64,000 nt of DNA, from contig NZ_JACHCN010000009.1 of assembly GCF_014205795.1 (NCBI RefSeq), positions 62,001 through 126,000 on the forward strand, in the 5' to 3' direction. The notes below the pieces were generated by a model. It worked only from the letters and a program-made list of their open reading frames with translations. It was not told where the DNA came from and did no database searches. The position numbers were made by a program, and so were the translations under genes. The DNA is from Rhodanobacter sp. MP7CTX1 (GTDB taxonomy: Bacteria > Pseudomonadota > Gammaproteobacteria > Xanthomonadales > Rhodanobacteraceae). Positions 36,154 through 44,709 of the stretch are shown piece after piece (position 1 is the stretch's first letter; each line of letters starts with the position of its first letter).

Positions 36154-36256
36154 GTAGGAGCGCACCCTGTGCGCGATTCAGTTTACGGCGTCACCGCTTC
36201 GTTGGCTTCTCGCGCATGGAGCCTGCCCCGGACTTGATCCGGGGATGCGCTCCTAC
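36154..36256. repeat. GTAGGAGC palindromic repeat (diverged copy)
   Basis: The left arm starts GTAGGAGCGCACCC at 36154 and the right arm ends GCGCTCCTAC at 36256; an inner CCCCGGA/TCCGGGG hairpin lies near 36226-36244. The right arm includes the TAG stop codon of djlA. It fills the gap between rpe and djlA. Confidence 0.75.
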
Positions 36257-37056
36257 TTGAAGCCCCGCTGTTCCTTGATGCGGTCGTAGGCGGCATTGAT
36301 CTCGCTGGCGCGCGATTCGGCGCGTTTGCGCATATCTTCGGGCAAATCCCCCAGGCGATCGGGGTGATGTTCCGAAATCAGTTTGCGATAGGCGCGCTTC
36401 ACCGCGCGATCGTCGACGCTGCGGTCAATCCCGAGGACCGCATAGGGGTCCGGCCCCTGCGCGGAACGCTGCGGCGGCACATACCCACCACCATTCGAAC
36501 CCCGACTGTAACCGCGTTGGCTGCCGGCGTTCCACGCATAGCCCTTCATCGCCATCAAAGCCATCAGCTCCATGTCGCTGATGCGCAGCGCAAACGCGAG
36601 CTGCCGCAGTATCGCCATCTTTTCCGGCGGCGGGTTGCCCTCCGAAAGTACGGTTTCAATCACCACGTCCAGCACCGGAAACGCATGGTCGCGGCGCAAG
36701 CCGACCCAGTTGCGCAGCGCGGTGATCGTGCTGGTGACATCGAACTCCGGTTGCTTGCCTGCATTGAAGCTGGCGGCAGCCTGCTTGCGCAGCTCGGCGT
36801 CCAGGTTCATGCGCGACATCAAGCGCTCGGCCACCGCGATTTCCGCCTCCGACACGCGGCCATCGGATTTCGCCACCGCACCGAGCAGGGTGAATAGCGG
36901 CCCGACAAAACCGCCCGCCTCGGGTATGGCGTGCTTGCGCTGGGTATGCCGCAGGTTGTCAAAGATGAAGCCGATGATGCCGCCGGTGATGGCTCCGGGC
37001 AGATGACCGATGATCAAGCCAAAGAACGCAAACCACAGCGTGTAGGAAAAACTCAT
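36253..37056 (-). CDS. djlA: DjlA-type membrane-anchored DnaJ co-chaperone
   Basis: The 267-residue protein has the DjlA layout: an N-terminal membrane helix with glycine-rich turns (LIIGHLPGAITGGIIGFIFD), a TerB-like helical domain (LGAVAKSDGRVSEAEIAVAE), a Gly/Ser/Tyr-rich linker, and a C-terminal J-domain with the HPD motif (ISEHHPDRL). It stimulates DnaK from the inner membrane. Its first four bases overlap the cytochrome c stop (ATGA), so they are co-expressed. The stop lies within a dispersed repeat. Confidence 0.93.
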   Translation of the reverse strand: MSFSYTLWFAFFGLIIGHLPGAITGGIIGFIFDNLRHTQRKHAIPEAGGFVGPLFTLLGAVAKSDGRVSEAEIAVAERLMSRMNLDAELRKQAAASFNAGKQPEFDVTSTITALRNWVGLRRDHAFPVLDVVIETVLSEGNPPPEKMAILRQLAFALRISDMELMALMAMKGYAWNAGSQRGYSRGSNGGGYVPPQRSAQGPDPYAVLGIDRSVDDRAVKRAYRKLISEHHPDRLGDLPEDMRKRAESRASEINAAYDRIKEQRGFK

Positions 37057-37379
37057 GGATGAACCTGCGGCTGTGGCGATTGCGCGCTGTACCAGCGCGC
37101 CAGGACGTCGAGCTCGGCATCACTGACCGGGCCGATCGCGGCGCGCATCAACGGCACGTCGCGGCGACCATCGCGGTACTGTTTGAGCGCGTCGCGCAAA
37201 TAATCCAGCTGCTGCCCGGCCAGATTCGGCGCGCCGGGCATGCTGGCGTGACCGGTCACCCCATGACAGGCCGCGCACAAACCCAGACGACTGGGCTGCG
37301 CTGGCACCACGGACGGGCTCTGGGCATGGGCAGATAGGGCGGCGACCAGGATAAGCGCCGCGATCGGTAGGGTACGCAT
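37053..37379 (-). CDS. Small periplasmic class I cytochrome c
   Basis: The 108-residue product has a signal peptide (MRTLPIAALILVAALSAHAQ), one haem-binding CAACH motif and a likely axial methionine in DVPLMRAAI. It is a soluble electron carrier, with partner unknown. ATG 37379 fits the signal peptide; a 55-codon extension upstream is unsupported. It is co-transcribed with djlA. Confidence 0.88.
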   Translation of the reverse strand: MRTLPIAALILVAALSAHAQSPSVVPAQPSRLGLCAACHGVTGHASMPGAPNLAGQQLDYLRDALKQYRDGRRDVPLMRAAIGPVSDAELDVLARWYSAQSPQPQVHP

Positions 37380-37485
37380 CGGCAACACATGGGGTTGAAG
37401 GCGGCCAATTCTAGCAGTGCGCCGTGATGCGTCTGGGCGGCAGCGGCTAGAATAGGCAGCTCCCTCAACCTGCGGAACCGACGCC

Positions 37486-38382
37486 GTGCCCACCAGCTTG
37501 CTGCAATCGAACCTGCCCGGCCTGGAACTGATCCATCGCGGCAAAGTGCGCGATGTCTATGCGTTGTCCAACGATCGGCTGTTGATTGTCGCGACGGATC
37601 GGCTGTCGGCGTTCGATGTCGTGCTGCCCAATCCGATCCCGGGCAAGGGCGAGATGCTCACGCAGATCTCCAACTTCTGGTTTGCGCAAACGGCCCATCT
37701 GGTACCGAACCATCTGCTCGACGTGCCACTGGCCGAGGTTCTTCCCGCCGGCACCGATCTGGCGCTCTACGAAAAGCGCGCGGTCGTGGCGCGACGGCTG
37801 AAGCCGGTACCAGTGGAGGCGATTGCCCGCGGTTACCTGATTGGTTCGGGCTGGAAGGATTATCAGGCGACCGGGTCGCTGTGCGGAATCACGTTGCCCG
37901 CTGGCCTGCAGCAGGCGCAGCAGTTGCCCGCACCGATCTTCACCCCGTCGACCAAGGCCGCCGTCGGCGACCACGACGAGAACGTCAGCTATGACGCCGT
38001 GGTCGCCGTGGTGGGCAGCGAGCTGGCCGGCAAGGTGCGCGACGCCACCCTTGAGATCTACCGGTGGGCAGCCGCCTATGCGGCCGAACGCGGCATCATC
38101 ATTGCCGATACCAAGTTCGAGTTCGGCACCGATGCCGACGGCAAACTGTATGTCATGGATGAGATGCTTACGCCGGATTCCTCACGCTTCTGGCCGGCCG
38201 ACCAATACCGCGTCGGCATCAGCCCGCCCAGCTACGACAAGCAGTTTGTGCGCGATTACCTGGAGACGCAGGACTGGAACAAGCAGGCGCCGGGCCCGGT
38301 CATTCCTGATAACGTCATTGCCGCGACGGCCGCGAAATATGCCGAGGCATTGCAGCGACTGGCAGGGATCAAACTCGACTAG
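37486..38382 (+). CDS. purC: Phosphoribosylaminoimidazole-succinocarboxamide synthase
   Basis: PurC (SAICAR synthetase) joins CAIR and aspartate using ATP in purine synthesis. The 298-residue length matches the longer, yeast-like bacterial form. Motifs: [70 protein letters not shown] and [13 protein letters not shown]. The start is GTG at 37486. It is the first gene of a plus-strand group after the divergent cytochrome gene. Confidence 0.97.
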   Translation: MPTSLLQSNLPGLELIHRGKVRDVYALSNDRLLIVATDRLSAFDVVLPNPIPGKGEMLTQISNFWFAQTAHLVPNHLLDVPLAEVLPAGTDLALYEKRAVVARRLKPVPVEAIARGYLIGSGWKDYQATGSLCGITLPAGLQQAQQLPAPIFTPSTKAAVGDHDENVSYDAVVAVVGSELAGKVRDATLEIYRWAAAYAAERGIIIADTKFEFGTDADGKLYVMDEMLTPDSSRFWPADQYRVGISPPSYDKQFVRDYLETQDWNKQAPGPVIPDNVIAATAAKYAEALQRLAGIKLD

Positions 38383-38441
38383 ACCCGACTCGAACAGCCG
38401 TCCAGACTCGAAACCCAGACCCGAACCGGAGTTGTCATCAC

Positions 38442-38912
38442 ATGCGCGATATGCAGAGCTGGCTCGACAGCTACAGCGGTGATCACCAGAACCCGACCAA
38501 CCAGCGGTTGCACTGGCTCTGCGTGCCACCGATCGTGTGGAGCGTGATCGCGCTGCTGTGGACGATCCCCGTGCCGGTATCGTTTGCCCGCCCAGGCGCG
38601 TGGGCCGTGCTGGCGATGGTGCTGGCGTTCTACTGGTACTGGAAACATTCGCGTCGGCTGGCTGCTGCGCTACTGATCACGTTCGCGCTGCTGGGGCTGC
38701 TCACGAACTTGCTGTTCGTTGTACTCGGCGCAGCCTCGCTCCGCTGGCTGGCCGTTGGCGTGTTCGTGGTCGCCTGGATCGGCCAGTTCATCGGGCACAA
38801 GTTCGAGGGGCGCCGGCCAAGCTTCCTCACCGACCTGTCTTATCTGCTGATCGGCCCGGCCTGGTTGATGGCCAAACTGCTGCGCAAGCTGGGGTTCAAG
38901 CAGACCGTATGA
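38442..38912 (+). CDS. Mpo1/DUF962-family membrane protein
   Basis: The 156-residue protein matches the DUF962/Mpo1 family, whose yeast member is a dioxygenase of fatty-acid alpha-oxidation. Family motifs are the N-terminal HQNPTNQRLHWLCVP and the C-terminal WIGQFIGHKFEGRRPSFLTD, with conserved histidines that could ligate iron. Four hydrophobic segments lie between. The substrate in bacteria is unknown. It follows purC by 59 bases and overlaps the next gene by four. Confidence 0.88.
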   Translation: MRDMQSWLDSYSGDHQNPTNQRLHWLCVPPIVWSVIALLWTIPVPVSFARPGAWAVLAMVLAFYWYWKHSRRLAAALLITFALLGLLTNLLFVVLGAASLRWLAVGVFVVAWIGQFIGHKFEGRRPSFLTDLSYLLIGPAWLMAKLLRKLGFKQTV

Positions 38913-39316
38913 CGACCTTGCTTACCGTGGTCAGCACCCTGCTCTGGTGGGTGCTTTACAGCAGTATCGGCGCACTGTTTTTTGCCCTGATCGGCTGGTC
39001 CGTGCTGCGCTGGACCGAACGCTGCGCGGTGGTGTTCAACCGAATCTATCTCGCCTGCCTGCTGTGGAACATGATCGGCATGCTGCTGATCGTGGGCGTG
39101 GCTGCCTATGAAGGCCATCTACATCCTCCGTACGCAGCGTTGCTCAATTCCGGCCTGCTGCGTTGCACGCTGGTGCTGGACATGCTGATCGGCACGGTGC
39201 TGCTGTGGCGACTGACCCCGCGCATCGACGCGCGTCGCATCCGCCCCGGCAGCGCCTGCATGGCGGTGGCTGCGATCATGGCGATCAGCTTCGGGATTGC
39301 TACCAGTCTGGCGTGA
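38909..39316 (+). CDS. Hypothetical four-helix membrane protein
   Basis: The 135-residue product has four hydrophobic segments and little else; no family is recognised. The ATG overlaps the stop of the DUF962 gene (ATGA), so it is translationally coupled. A shadow frame opens upstream at 38537 and is rejected. Function unknown. Confidence 0.75.
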   Translation: MTTLLTVVSTLLWWVLYSSIGALFFALIGWSVLRWTERCAVVFNRIYLACLLWNMIGMLLIVGVAAYEGHLHPPYAALLNSGLLRCTLVLDMLIGTVLLWRLTPRIDARRIRPGSACMAVAAIMAISFGIATSLA

Positions 39317-39414
39317 CCGCACGCCGCATGAGCACCGCTGCGCCCGGGCTCGGGGCAAAGCGTTCCTTTAGGCTCTCGTGTGCTGCCAGTGGGCGTGGGC
39401 ATCTCAGCCCATTT

Positions 39415-39556
39415 GTCATTCCTGCGAAAGCACGAACACGGCAGCTCAGGCTCTTGAAGTGCAAGGGCACTGGGTTACTCGCTTCGCTCGCCCCTCCGGG
39501 GCCGCTCTTCGAGCGTTCTGCGCGCTTTGCGCTTGTCCTGGCTTCGCAGGAATGAC
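39415..39556. repeat. Inverted repeat of a second dispersed family
   Basis: GTCATTCCTGCGAA (39415-39428) is matched by TTCGCAGGAATGAC (39543-39556). It lies in the 329-base gap between convergent genes; no gene is seen in that gap. Confidence 0.75.
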
Positions 39557-39645
39557 GAGCCACGAGTAGTTTGACTGGGCGTTTCCATCCGCAACATTTC
39601 CCATTAGCGGCTCAAAGCTGGGTCGTTGCCGTGGTTGCCGCGTAT

Positions 39646-40902
39646 CTACTCCCGCAACCGCGGCACACCATGTTCGCTGCGTTCTTCGATCGCGACCGGG
39701 CGGGTGTCGAGGCGCTCGGTTCGATAGTCCTGGGGCAGCGGTTCGGTTGCCTCGTTGCGCGCGAACGCTAACGCGTTGCGGTAGCAGCGCTGGGCAAGCG
39801 TGGCGTCCCCCTGGCCCGCATGAAGATCGCCCAACGCTTCCCACGCATCTGCGCTGGGCGCAAGCGCCAGCGAACGTTGCAGGTATTGATTCGCCTTGCC
39901 CCAAAGCTTGAGTCGCACGCACATGCGGCCGAGTGTAAGTAGCAGAGCGGCGTCGTTGGGATGCGCGTCGAGCCAGCTCTCGGCGCGGCGCAGGCGCGCT
40001 TCAATATCCTCGCTGCCGAGCGTGCCGTAGGTTTCGATCAACAGGGGCGACCATTCGCGGCGCAGCGCGGACTCCAGCTCGTCCATCGCCGGCAGGATCA
40101 GGCCGAAAGCCGCCGCGCGTCGGGCATAGGCGTCGATCACCGCTGGCACCCGCCGCTGCGCTTTCGGCAATTGCGACCACAGCGTGTTCAGCGCGGCGCC
40201 ATTCGTGCTGGCTTGCAGCGTGGCGACCAGCACGCGGGTCTCCAATGCGGCGTAAGCGCGGGTGCCGAGGGCACCGCTCTTTTGTAGCGGATCGAGTGCA
40301 GCGCGGGCGCGCAGAGTATCGCCGCTGGCCAGTGCCGCCAGCGCCAGCTCGCGCCAGCCCGCAGGCGTCAAACTGCCTTTGTCCGATTCCGGTGCCAGCA
40401 GCGCCAGCGCCTCGGCCGACTTGCCATCGCGACGCAGCATGCGCGCGCGCATCACGCGTGCCGCTTGAGGTGCGGATTGCGATGCCTGATTCAGTGCTTC
40501 CAGAGCACGGGCATGTTCGCCCCGGCGCGCCGCGGCTTCAGCAGCGGCCAGCAAGGCCGGCCCACGCAGACTGTCCAGCCGTGCGGCACGATTGAGGTCA
40601 CGCTCAGCGTCACCGTTGCGTCCTTCGATCAAGGCGACCAAACCCTCGCCCATGCGTTGCTGGCTGAGCCGCCGATGACGCCGCGAGAACGCGCCGAACG
40701 GCCAGCGCAGCAAGCGCCATAGCACGACGATCAAGGCCCAGATCAACAACAGGGTGAATACCGCTCCGACGACCGTGCGCTCGGCATACCAACCACGCAT
40801 GTGCACATAGACGTAGCCGGGATCTTCGGCCACCCAATGCCAGCCGAACGCAGCCAGCGCGGCGACGATCACCAGCAGCAGGATCCAGCGCCATAGCTTC
40901 AT
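39646..40902 (-). CDS. hemY: HemY, TPR protein of haem biosynthesis
   Basis: The 418-residue protein has two N-terminal membrane helices around a periplasmic loop, the HemY signature GYVYVHMRGWYAERT, then tetratricopeptide repeats in the cytoplasm (for example PNDAALLLTLGRMCVRLKLW). It is thought to coordinate late haem-pathway enzymes; biochemistry is limited. It overlaps hemX by four bases. Confidence 0.92.
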   Translation of the reverse strand: MKLWRWILLLVIVAALAAFGWHWVAEDPGYVYVHMRGWYAERTVVGAVFTLLLIWALIVVLWRLLRWPFGAFSRRHRRLSQQRMGEGLVALIEGRNGDAERDLNRAARLDSLRGPALLAAAEAAARRGEHARALEALNQASQSAPQAARVMRARMLRRDGKSAEALALLAPESDKGSLTPAGWRELALAALASGDTLRARAALDPLQKSGALGTRAYAALETRVLVATLQASTNGAALNTLWSQLPKAQRRVPAVIDAYARRAAAFGLILPAMDELESALRREWSPLLIETYGTLGSEDIEARLRRAESWLDAHPNDAALLLTLGRMCVRLKLWGKANQYLQRSLALAPSADAWEALGDLHAGQGDATLAQRCYRNALAFARNEATEPLPQDYRTERLDTRPVAIEERSEHGVPRLRE

Positions 40903-42041
40903 GGCTTCGCTCCGCCTGCCGGCGCTGCCGTGCCGCTCGCTACGGGTGCGGCAGCGTCCGGCGTCGGTGTCAGTGCATGCACGGCGCGCAGATTGCGCAG
41001 CTCGGTCAGTGCGCCGCCGAGCTGTACCGGCGCGCCGGTGGGCAACGCGGCGGCGAGTTGCTTGAGCGTGATCCGAGCCTGCTGTACGGCGGGCACGCTA
41101 CCGTCAAACTGGGTCGACAAGCTGGCATCCACCCGCTGCAGCGCGGCCGCATAAGCCGTGCTGTCGCTGGCCAGCAGCGCAGCCTGCGCCTGCGCCAGAT
41201 CCAGCGCGGCCAACTCGCGTGCAAATCGCGCATCGGCGACGGCCAGCGGTGCGCCGTTGTCACGCTGCACACTGAATACGCCAAGCACCGCCCGGCGAAT
41301 GCGCGTCCACAGATCCGGCGCCTGCGTCGCGTTCGGGCTATCCAGCGACTTCAATGGCAGCGCGGGAAGCGTGCCGCGCAATTCGGTCAGTTGTTGTAAC
41401 GCGCCAGCCTGATTGGCCGGCTGACTCTTCTCCAGCGCGGCACGCTCGGCATCGATGTCCTGGCGCACCGTGGAGAACGCGCCGTCATTGACCGCGGCCA
41501 GGGTCTGGTCGGCCAGCGCATAGGCCGTGGCCGCGCCCTGTGCATCATGGAACAAGGTGTAGCGTTCGCTGGCCATGCGCAGCAGCGAATCGGTTTCATC
41601 CAGCAGCAGCGCATCGTGCCCGGACAGGCTTTTCTCGGCGAGCTTCGCCACTGCATCCTCGAGATTGCGCGTGCGACCGGCCTGACCGAGCAGTTCCTCA
41701 CGCAGCGAACGGTTGACCGCGGCCGCATCGTTCAAGCGTTGATTGAGGCTGGTGCGCTCACCGCTGACACCGATCAGTGTCGTCTCAAGCGCGCTCACGC
41801 GCGTCTGCAAATCCATCGTGGTAAGCACGGCCGCGTGCGCACCCTGGGTCTGGACCCATTGCTGCCAGCCAATGTAACCGGCGGCCCCCACAGCAATCAG
41901 CGACAACACCACCGCCAGCGCCAGACTGCCGCCGCCTCGCGGACGTGATTCACGCAGCACGGGCGCAGGCCGTACTGGCACGGGATCGGGACGGGCGCCC
42001 TCGGGCGCGGTGTACTCGCTCGGCTGGTCTGGATTGCTCAT
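40899..42041 (-). CDS. hemX: HemX-type membrane protein
   Basis: The 380-residue product fits HemX, a single-pass protein encoded beside hemD in proteobacteria and often misnamed uroporphyrinogen methyltransferase. A proline-rich cytoplasmic N-terminus, one helix (LALAVVLSLIAVGAAGYIGW), a coiled coil and a helical periplasmic domain (LLLDETDSLLRMASERYTLF) are visible. There is no methyltransferase domain. It follows hemD by 69 bases and overlaps hemY. Confidence 0.9.
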   Translation of the reverse strand: MSNPDQPSEYTAPEGARPDPVPVRPAPVLRESRPRGGGSLALAVVLSLIAVGAAGYIGWQQWVQTQGAHAAVLTTMDLQTRVSALETTLIGVSGERTSLNQRLNDAAAVNRSLREELLGQAGRTRNLEDAVAKLAEKSLSGHDALLLDETDSLLRMASERYTLFHDAQGAATAYALADQTLAAVNDGAFSTVRQDIDAERAALEKSQPANQAGALQQLTELRGTLPALPLKSLDSPNATQAPDLWTRIRRAVLGVFSVQRDNGAPLAVADARFARELAALDLAQAQAALLASDSTAYAAALQRVDASLSTQFDGSVPAVQQARITLKQLAAALPTGAPVQLGGALTELRNLRAVHALTPTPDAAAPVASGTAAPAGGAKP

Positions 42042-42110
42042 GCGCGCATGCTAGCAGCCCATCCGCACGCGGTCGTAGCTAGCCGGCGTGAAGAAGATCG
42101 ATGAAGAGGA

Positions 42111-42881
42111 TCAGTTCGGGCGCATCGCCGCGCTGAGCAGGTCGGCCGAGAGTGCGGAAGCCGCCAGCGCGATGCGGGCAAAACCGGCAGCACGGGCGGC
42201 CGAGGCGAGTCGCTCACTGCTCACTACCGCAGTGGCCGCGAACAGCCGGGCCAGCGCTGCGGGCGGCAAGATCCGGCATAGGTTCTGCACCGCCTCTGCG
42301 CTGGATAGCAGCACCAGCGCCGAGGGCAGCAACTGCAGCAGCGGCTCGACATGTCGGCGATCGAGCCGCGGCGCCACCCGCCGATAGACATGCAACTCAC
42401 TCAACTCCGCGCCACGCGCGAGAAGTTGTGCGCGCAACAGGCCGCGACCGCCAGCTGCACCGATGAGCGCGATGCGGCGACCCCGCAATTCTTGCAATGC
42501 CGGATGGTCGAGCAGCCCTTCACTGTCCTGTCGCGCCGGAGCCAGTGGTGCTTGGATGCCATGCCGGCGCAGCGCCCACGCCGTACCCTGGCCAACCGCC
42601 AGTACCGTGGCTGGCGTGCGCAGCGGCGCCAGCGCAGCGGCAAAGCGCACCGCGGCGGGGCTGCTGAAGATCAGCACATCATCCGCCAGTGCGGCCTGCA
42701 GCCCATCGCGCGCTTCGACTTCGTCATCCACGTTGCGTAAAGCCAGGCCGGGCAGCAACAGCGGTACGCCACCCGCGGCACGCACCCGCCGCGACAGCGC
42801 CGAGGCGGTGCCGGCAGGACGTGTGATCACCACGATCCGGCCGCGCAATTCATCTCCGCTCATTGGGGTTTGCCGTTGCAC
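42111..42881 (-). CDS. hemD: Uroporphyrinogen-III synthase
   Basis: HemD closes hydroxymethylbilane to uroporphyrinogen III. The 256-residue length is normal. Family features are IVVITRPAGTASALSRRVRAAG, DDVLIFSSPAAVRFAAAL, LAVGQGTAWALR, ELHVYRRVAP, ALVLLSSAEAVQNL and a final SSERLASAARAAGF. GTG 42881 has GGAGG ten bases upstream; ATG 42863 (six codons later) is an alternative without a ribosome site. hemC, usually directly upstream, is not here: the next gene is divergent. Confidence 0.93.
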   Translation of the reverse strand: MQRQTPMSGDELRGRIVVITRPAGTASALSRRVRAAGGVPLLLPGLALRNVDDEVEARDGLQAALADDVLIFSSPAAVRFAAALAPLRTPATVLAVGQGTAWALRRHGIQAPLAPARQDSEGLLDHPALQELRGRRIALIGAAGGRGLLRAQLLARGAELSELHVYRRVAPRLDRRHVEPLLQLLPSALVLLSSAEAVQNLCRILPPAALARLFAATAVVSSERLASAARAAGFARIALAASALSADLLSAAMRPN

Positions 42882-42973
42882 CTACGCATCGCCTCCGCTC
42901 ACTGCCATGGCAACCAGTGTAGCGGCGGCCCTACACTGGGGAGTCCTCCCCTCCCCATGGACCTTCAATCAAC

Positions 42974-43474
42974 GTGACTACCACCGACACACAGACACCG
43001 GCTCAGCAGCTGGTCCAGTTCCTCCGCGACGAGATTCCACTGGCTCACGCCATGGATCTGCAGCTCGGCACTGTCGACAATGACATGCTCAGCCTGCTGG
43101 CGCCGCTGCCACCGAACATCAACGACAAGGGCTGTGCCTTCGGCGGCAGCCTGGTCAGCCTGATGACGCTGTGTGGATGGGGGCTGGTGGAACTGGCGTT
43201 GCGCCGCCGTGGTGAGGATTGCGATGTGTTTGTGGCCGAGTCCACCGTGCGCTATCTGGCGCCGCTGTGGCAGGACTTCCGCAGTGAGGCTCGCCTTGCC
43301 GCGGATGCCGACTGGAACCTGTTCTTCCACACCTTGAACGCCCGCGGCAGGGCGCGCATCGAAGTTGCCTGCGTGGTGCCCGGCGAAGACGGCCAGCCGG
43401 CAGCCACGCTGAGTGCGCGCTTCGTCGCCAAGCGGCGCGTCCCGGAACCCGTCCAAGTCGAGCAACCCGTCTAG
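42974..43474 (+). CDS. YiiD-C-type hotdog thioesterase
   Basis: The 166-residue protein is a thioesterase-like hotdog of the YiiD C-terminal type. The hallmark segment NINDKGCAFGGSLVSLMTLCGW matches the family's acyl-binding helix region. Substrate is unknown. The GTG start has no clear ribosome site. It is divergent from hemD. Confidence 0.82.
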   Translation: MTTTDTQTPAQQLVQFLRDEIPLAHAMDLQLGTVDNDMLSLLAPLPPNINDKGCAFGGSLVSLMTLCGWGLVELALRRRGEDCDVFVAESTVRYLAPLWQDFRSEARLAADADWNLFFHTLNARGRARIEVACVVPGEDGQPAATLSARFVAKRRVPEPVQVEQPV

Positions 43475-43541
43475 TCAGTCGCAGACGCCGGCCGCTGCTT
43501 GCGGCAGAATGGCCAAGTCATTCATCGGGGGGAGACTACCC

Positions 43542-43955
43542 ATGCGGCGCATCCTGTGCATTCCAGTCCTGTTGTCCGTGCTGTTGCTGGCCGGCTGTGC
43601 CACCCAGAAGCGCAGCGATACGCTGACCGACACGTTGCAGGCCTACAGCAGCACGCTGCGCTGGGGTGATTTCCAGAGTGCGGAGATGTTCCTCGAACCG
43701 AAGTACCGCGCTGCCCATCCGCTGAGCAAGCTGGACCTCGAGCGCTACAAGCAGGTGCGGGTGAGCGAATACGATGACGGCTCGGGTCCGATTCCCGCCG
43801 GTAAGGACGACATGCAGCAGACGGTCCACATCAGTCTGATCAACAACAATACCCAGTTCGAGCGCAGCATCGTCGACCACCAGAACTGGCACTACGATGC
43901 CACCGGCCAACACTGGTGGTTGACCAGCGGGCTGCCGGACATCACCCAGCAGTGA
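43542..43955 (+). CDS. Hypothetical lipoprotein
   Basis: The 137-residue product has a lipoprotein signal (MRRILCIPVLLSVLLLAGC) and a mature part with a SnoaL/NTF2-like feel (LQAYSSTLRWGDFQSAEMFL). GGGGGGAG lies before ATG 43542. Function unknown. Confidence 0.82.
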   Translation: MRRILCIPVLLSVLLLAGCATQKRSDTLTDTLQAYSSTLRWGDFQSAEMFLEPKYRAAHPLSKLDLERYKQVRVSEYDDGSGPIPAGKDDMQQTVHISLINNNTQFERSIVDHQNWHYDATGQHWWLTSGLPDITQQ

Positions 43956-44034
43956 CACGCGGGAATGAGCGCTGCCCGATAACGCAATGAGCGGCGAATC
44001 GGAACGGGGGCGGGCTGTCTGTCGCGCCTACCCG

Positions 44035-44040
44035 TATAAT
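44035..44040 (+). promoter_or_regulatory. Consensus -10 box upstream of the rhodanese-like gene
   Basis: TATAAT matches the sigma-70 -10 consensus exactly. The position 17 bases upstream is GC-rich with no good -35. It lies 42 bases before the ATG. Confidence 0.5.
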
Positions 44041-44081
44041 CATCGGTTTACCCGAATCGGCGTGATCACCGCGCCTGTGGA

Positions 44082-44531
44082 ATGACGATGAACGATTTCC
44101 TGCAAAAGCTGCCCCAGTTTCTCGGCAACCATGCGGCCCTGGCGGCCCTGTTCGTGATCCTGCTGGTGGCGTTGATCGTCATGCAGGTCATCGACCTGTT
44201 CAGCAAGACCCGCGAGTTGACTCCGGCCGGCCTGACCCTGCTGATCAACCGGGAAAGCCCCCTGCTGATCGATCTGTCCGCCTTTGCCGACTTTGAAAAG
44301 ATGCACGTTCCCGGTGCCAAGCACGTGGCGATGAGCCAGTTCGACCCCGAACAGAAAGACCTGGCCAAGGCGCGCGAATTGCCCGTGGTGGTGATGGACA
44401 AGGATGGTCGCGGCAACTCGATCAGGGCCGCGCAGCGCCTGGTCAAGGCCGGCTTCGGCAAGGTCTATACGCTCGGCGGCGGCGTGCTGGCCTGGCAGCA
44501 GGCGCAGTATCCCGTGGCCAAAGGCAGGTAG
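44082..44531 (+). CDS. Membrane-anchored rhodanese-like protein lacking the catalytic Cys
   Basis: The 149-residue protein has one N-terminal membrane helix and a rhodanese-like fold (LLIDLSAFADFEKMHVPGAKHV ... GFGKVYTLGGGVLAWQQAQYP), as in YibN. The active-site loop reads VVMDKDGRGNS, with Asp where the persulfide cysteine should be, so sulfurtransferase activity is not expected. A binding or scaffold role is more likely. ATG 44088 is an alternative start. Confidence 0.88.
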   Translation: MTMNDFLQKLPQFLGNHAALAALFVILLVALIVMQVIDLFSKTRELTPAGLTLLINRESPLLIDLSAFADFEKMHVPGAKHVAMSQFDPEQKDLAKARELPVVVMDKDGRGNSIRAAQRLVKAGFGKVYTLGGGVLAWQQAQYPVAKGR

Positions 44532-44553
44532 GACCACACCATCGGGGAGCACG

Positions 44554-44656
44554 TAGGTTGGGGTAAGCGAAGCGAACCCAACAAGCGCCTCAAGCGCATC
44601 GCCAAGACCGGTACATCGCGGAGACGCTGGGGTTCGCTGCGCTCACCCCAACCTAC
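44554..44656. repeat. GTAGGTTGGGG palindromic repeat
   Basis: GTAGGTTGGGG (44554-44564) is matched by CCCCAACCTAC (44646-44656); inner parts (AAGCGAAGCGAACCC and GGGTTCGCTGCGC) extend the symmetry. A half copy lies near 23545-23575. Confidence 0.75.
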
Positions 44657-44688
44657 GCGGTGGCGTCAAACTAACCCGCGACCCGATC

Positions 44689-44709
44689 GCCCACAGGGTG
44701 GGCTCCTAC
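44689..44709. repeat. GTAGGAGC repeat unit, short copy
   Basis: GCCCACAGGGTGGGC followed by TCCTAC is a variant arm of the repeat at 35354. It contains the TAG stop codon of the reductase gene. Confidence 0.7.
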
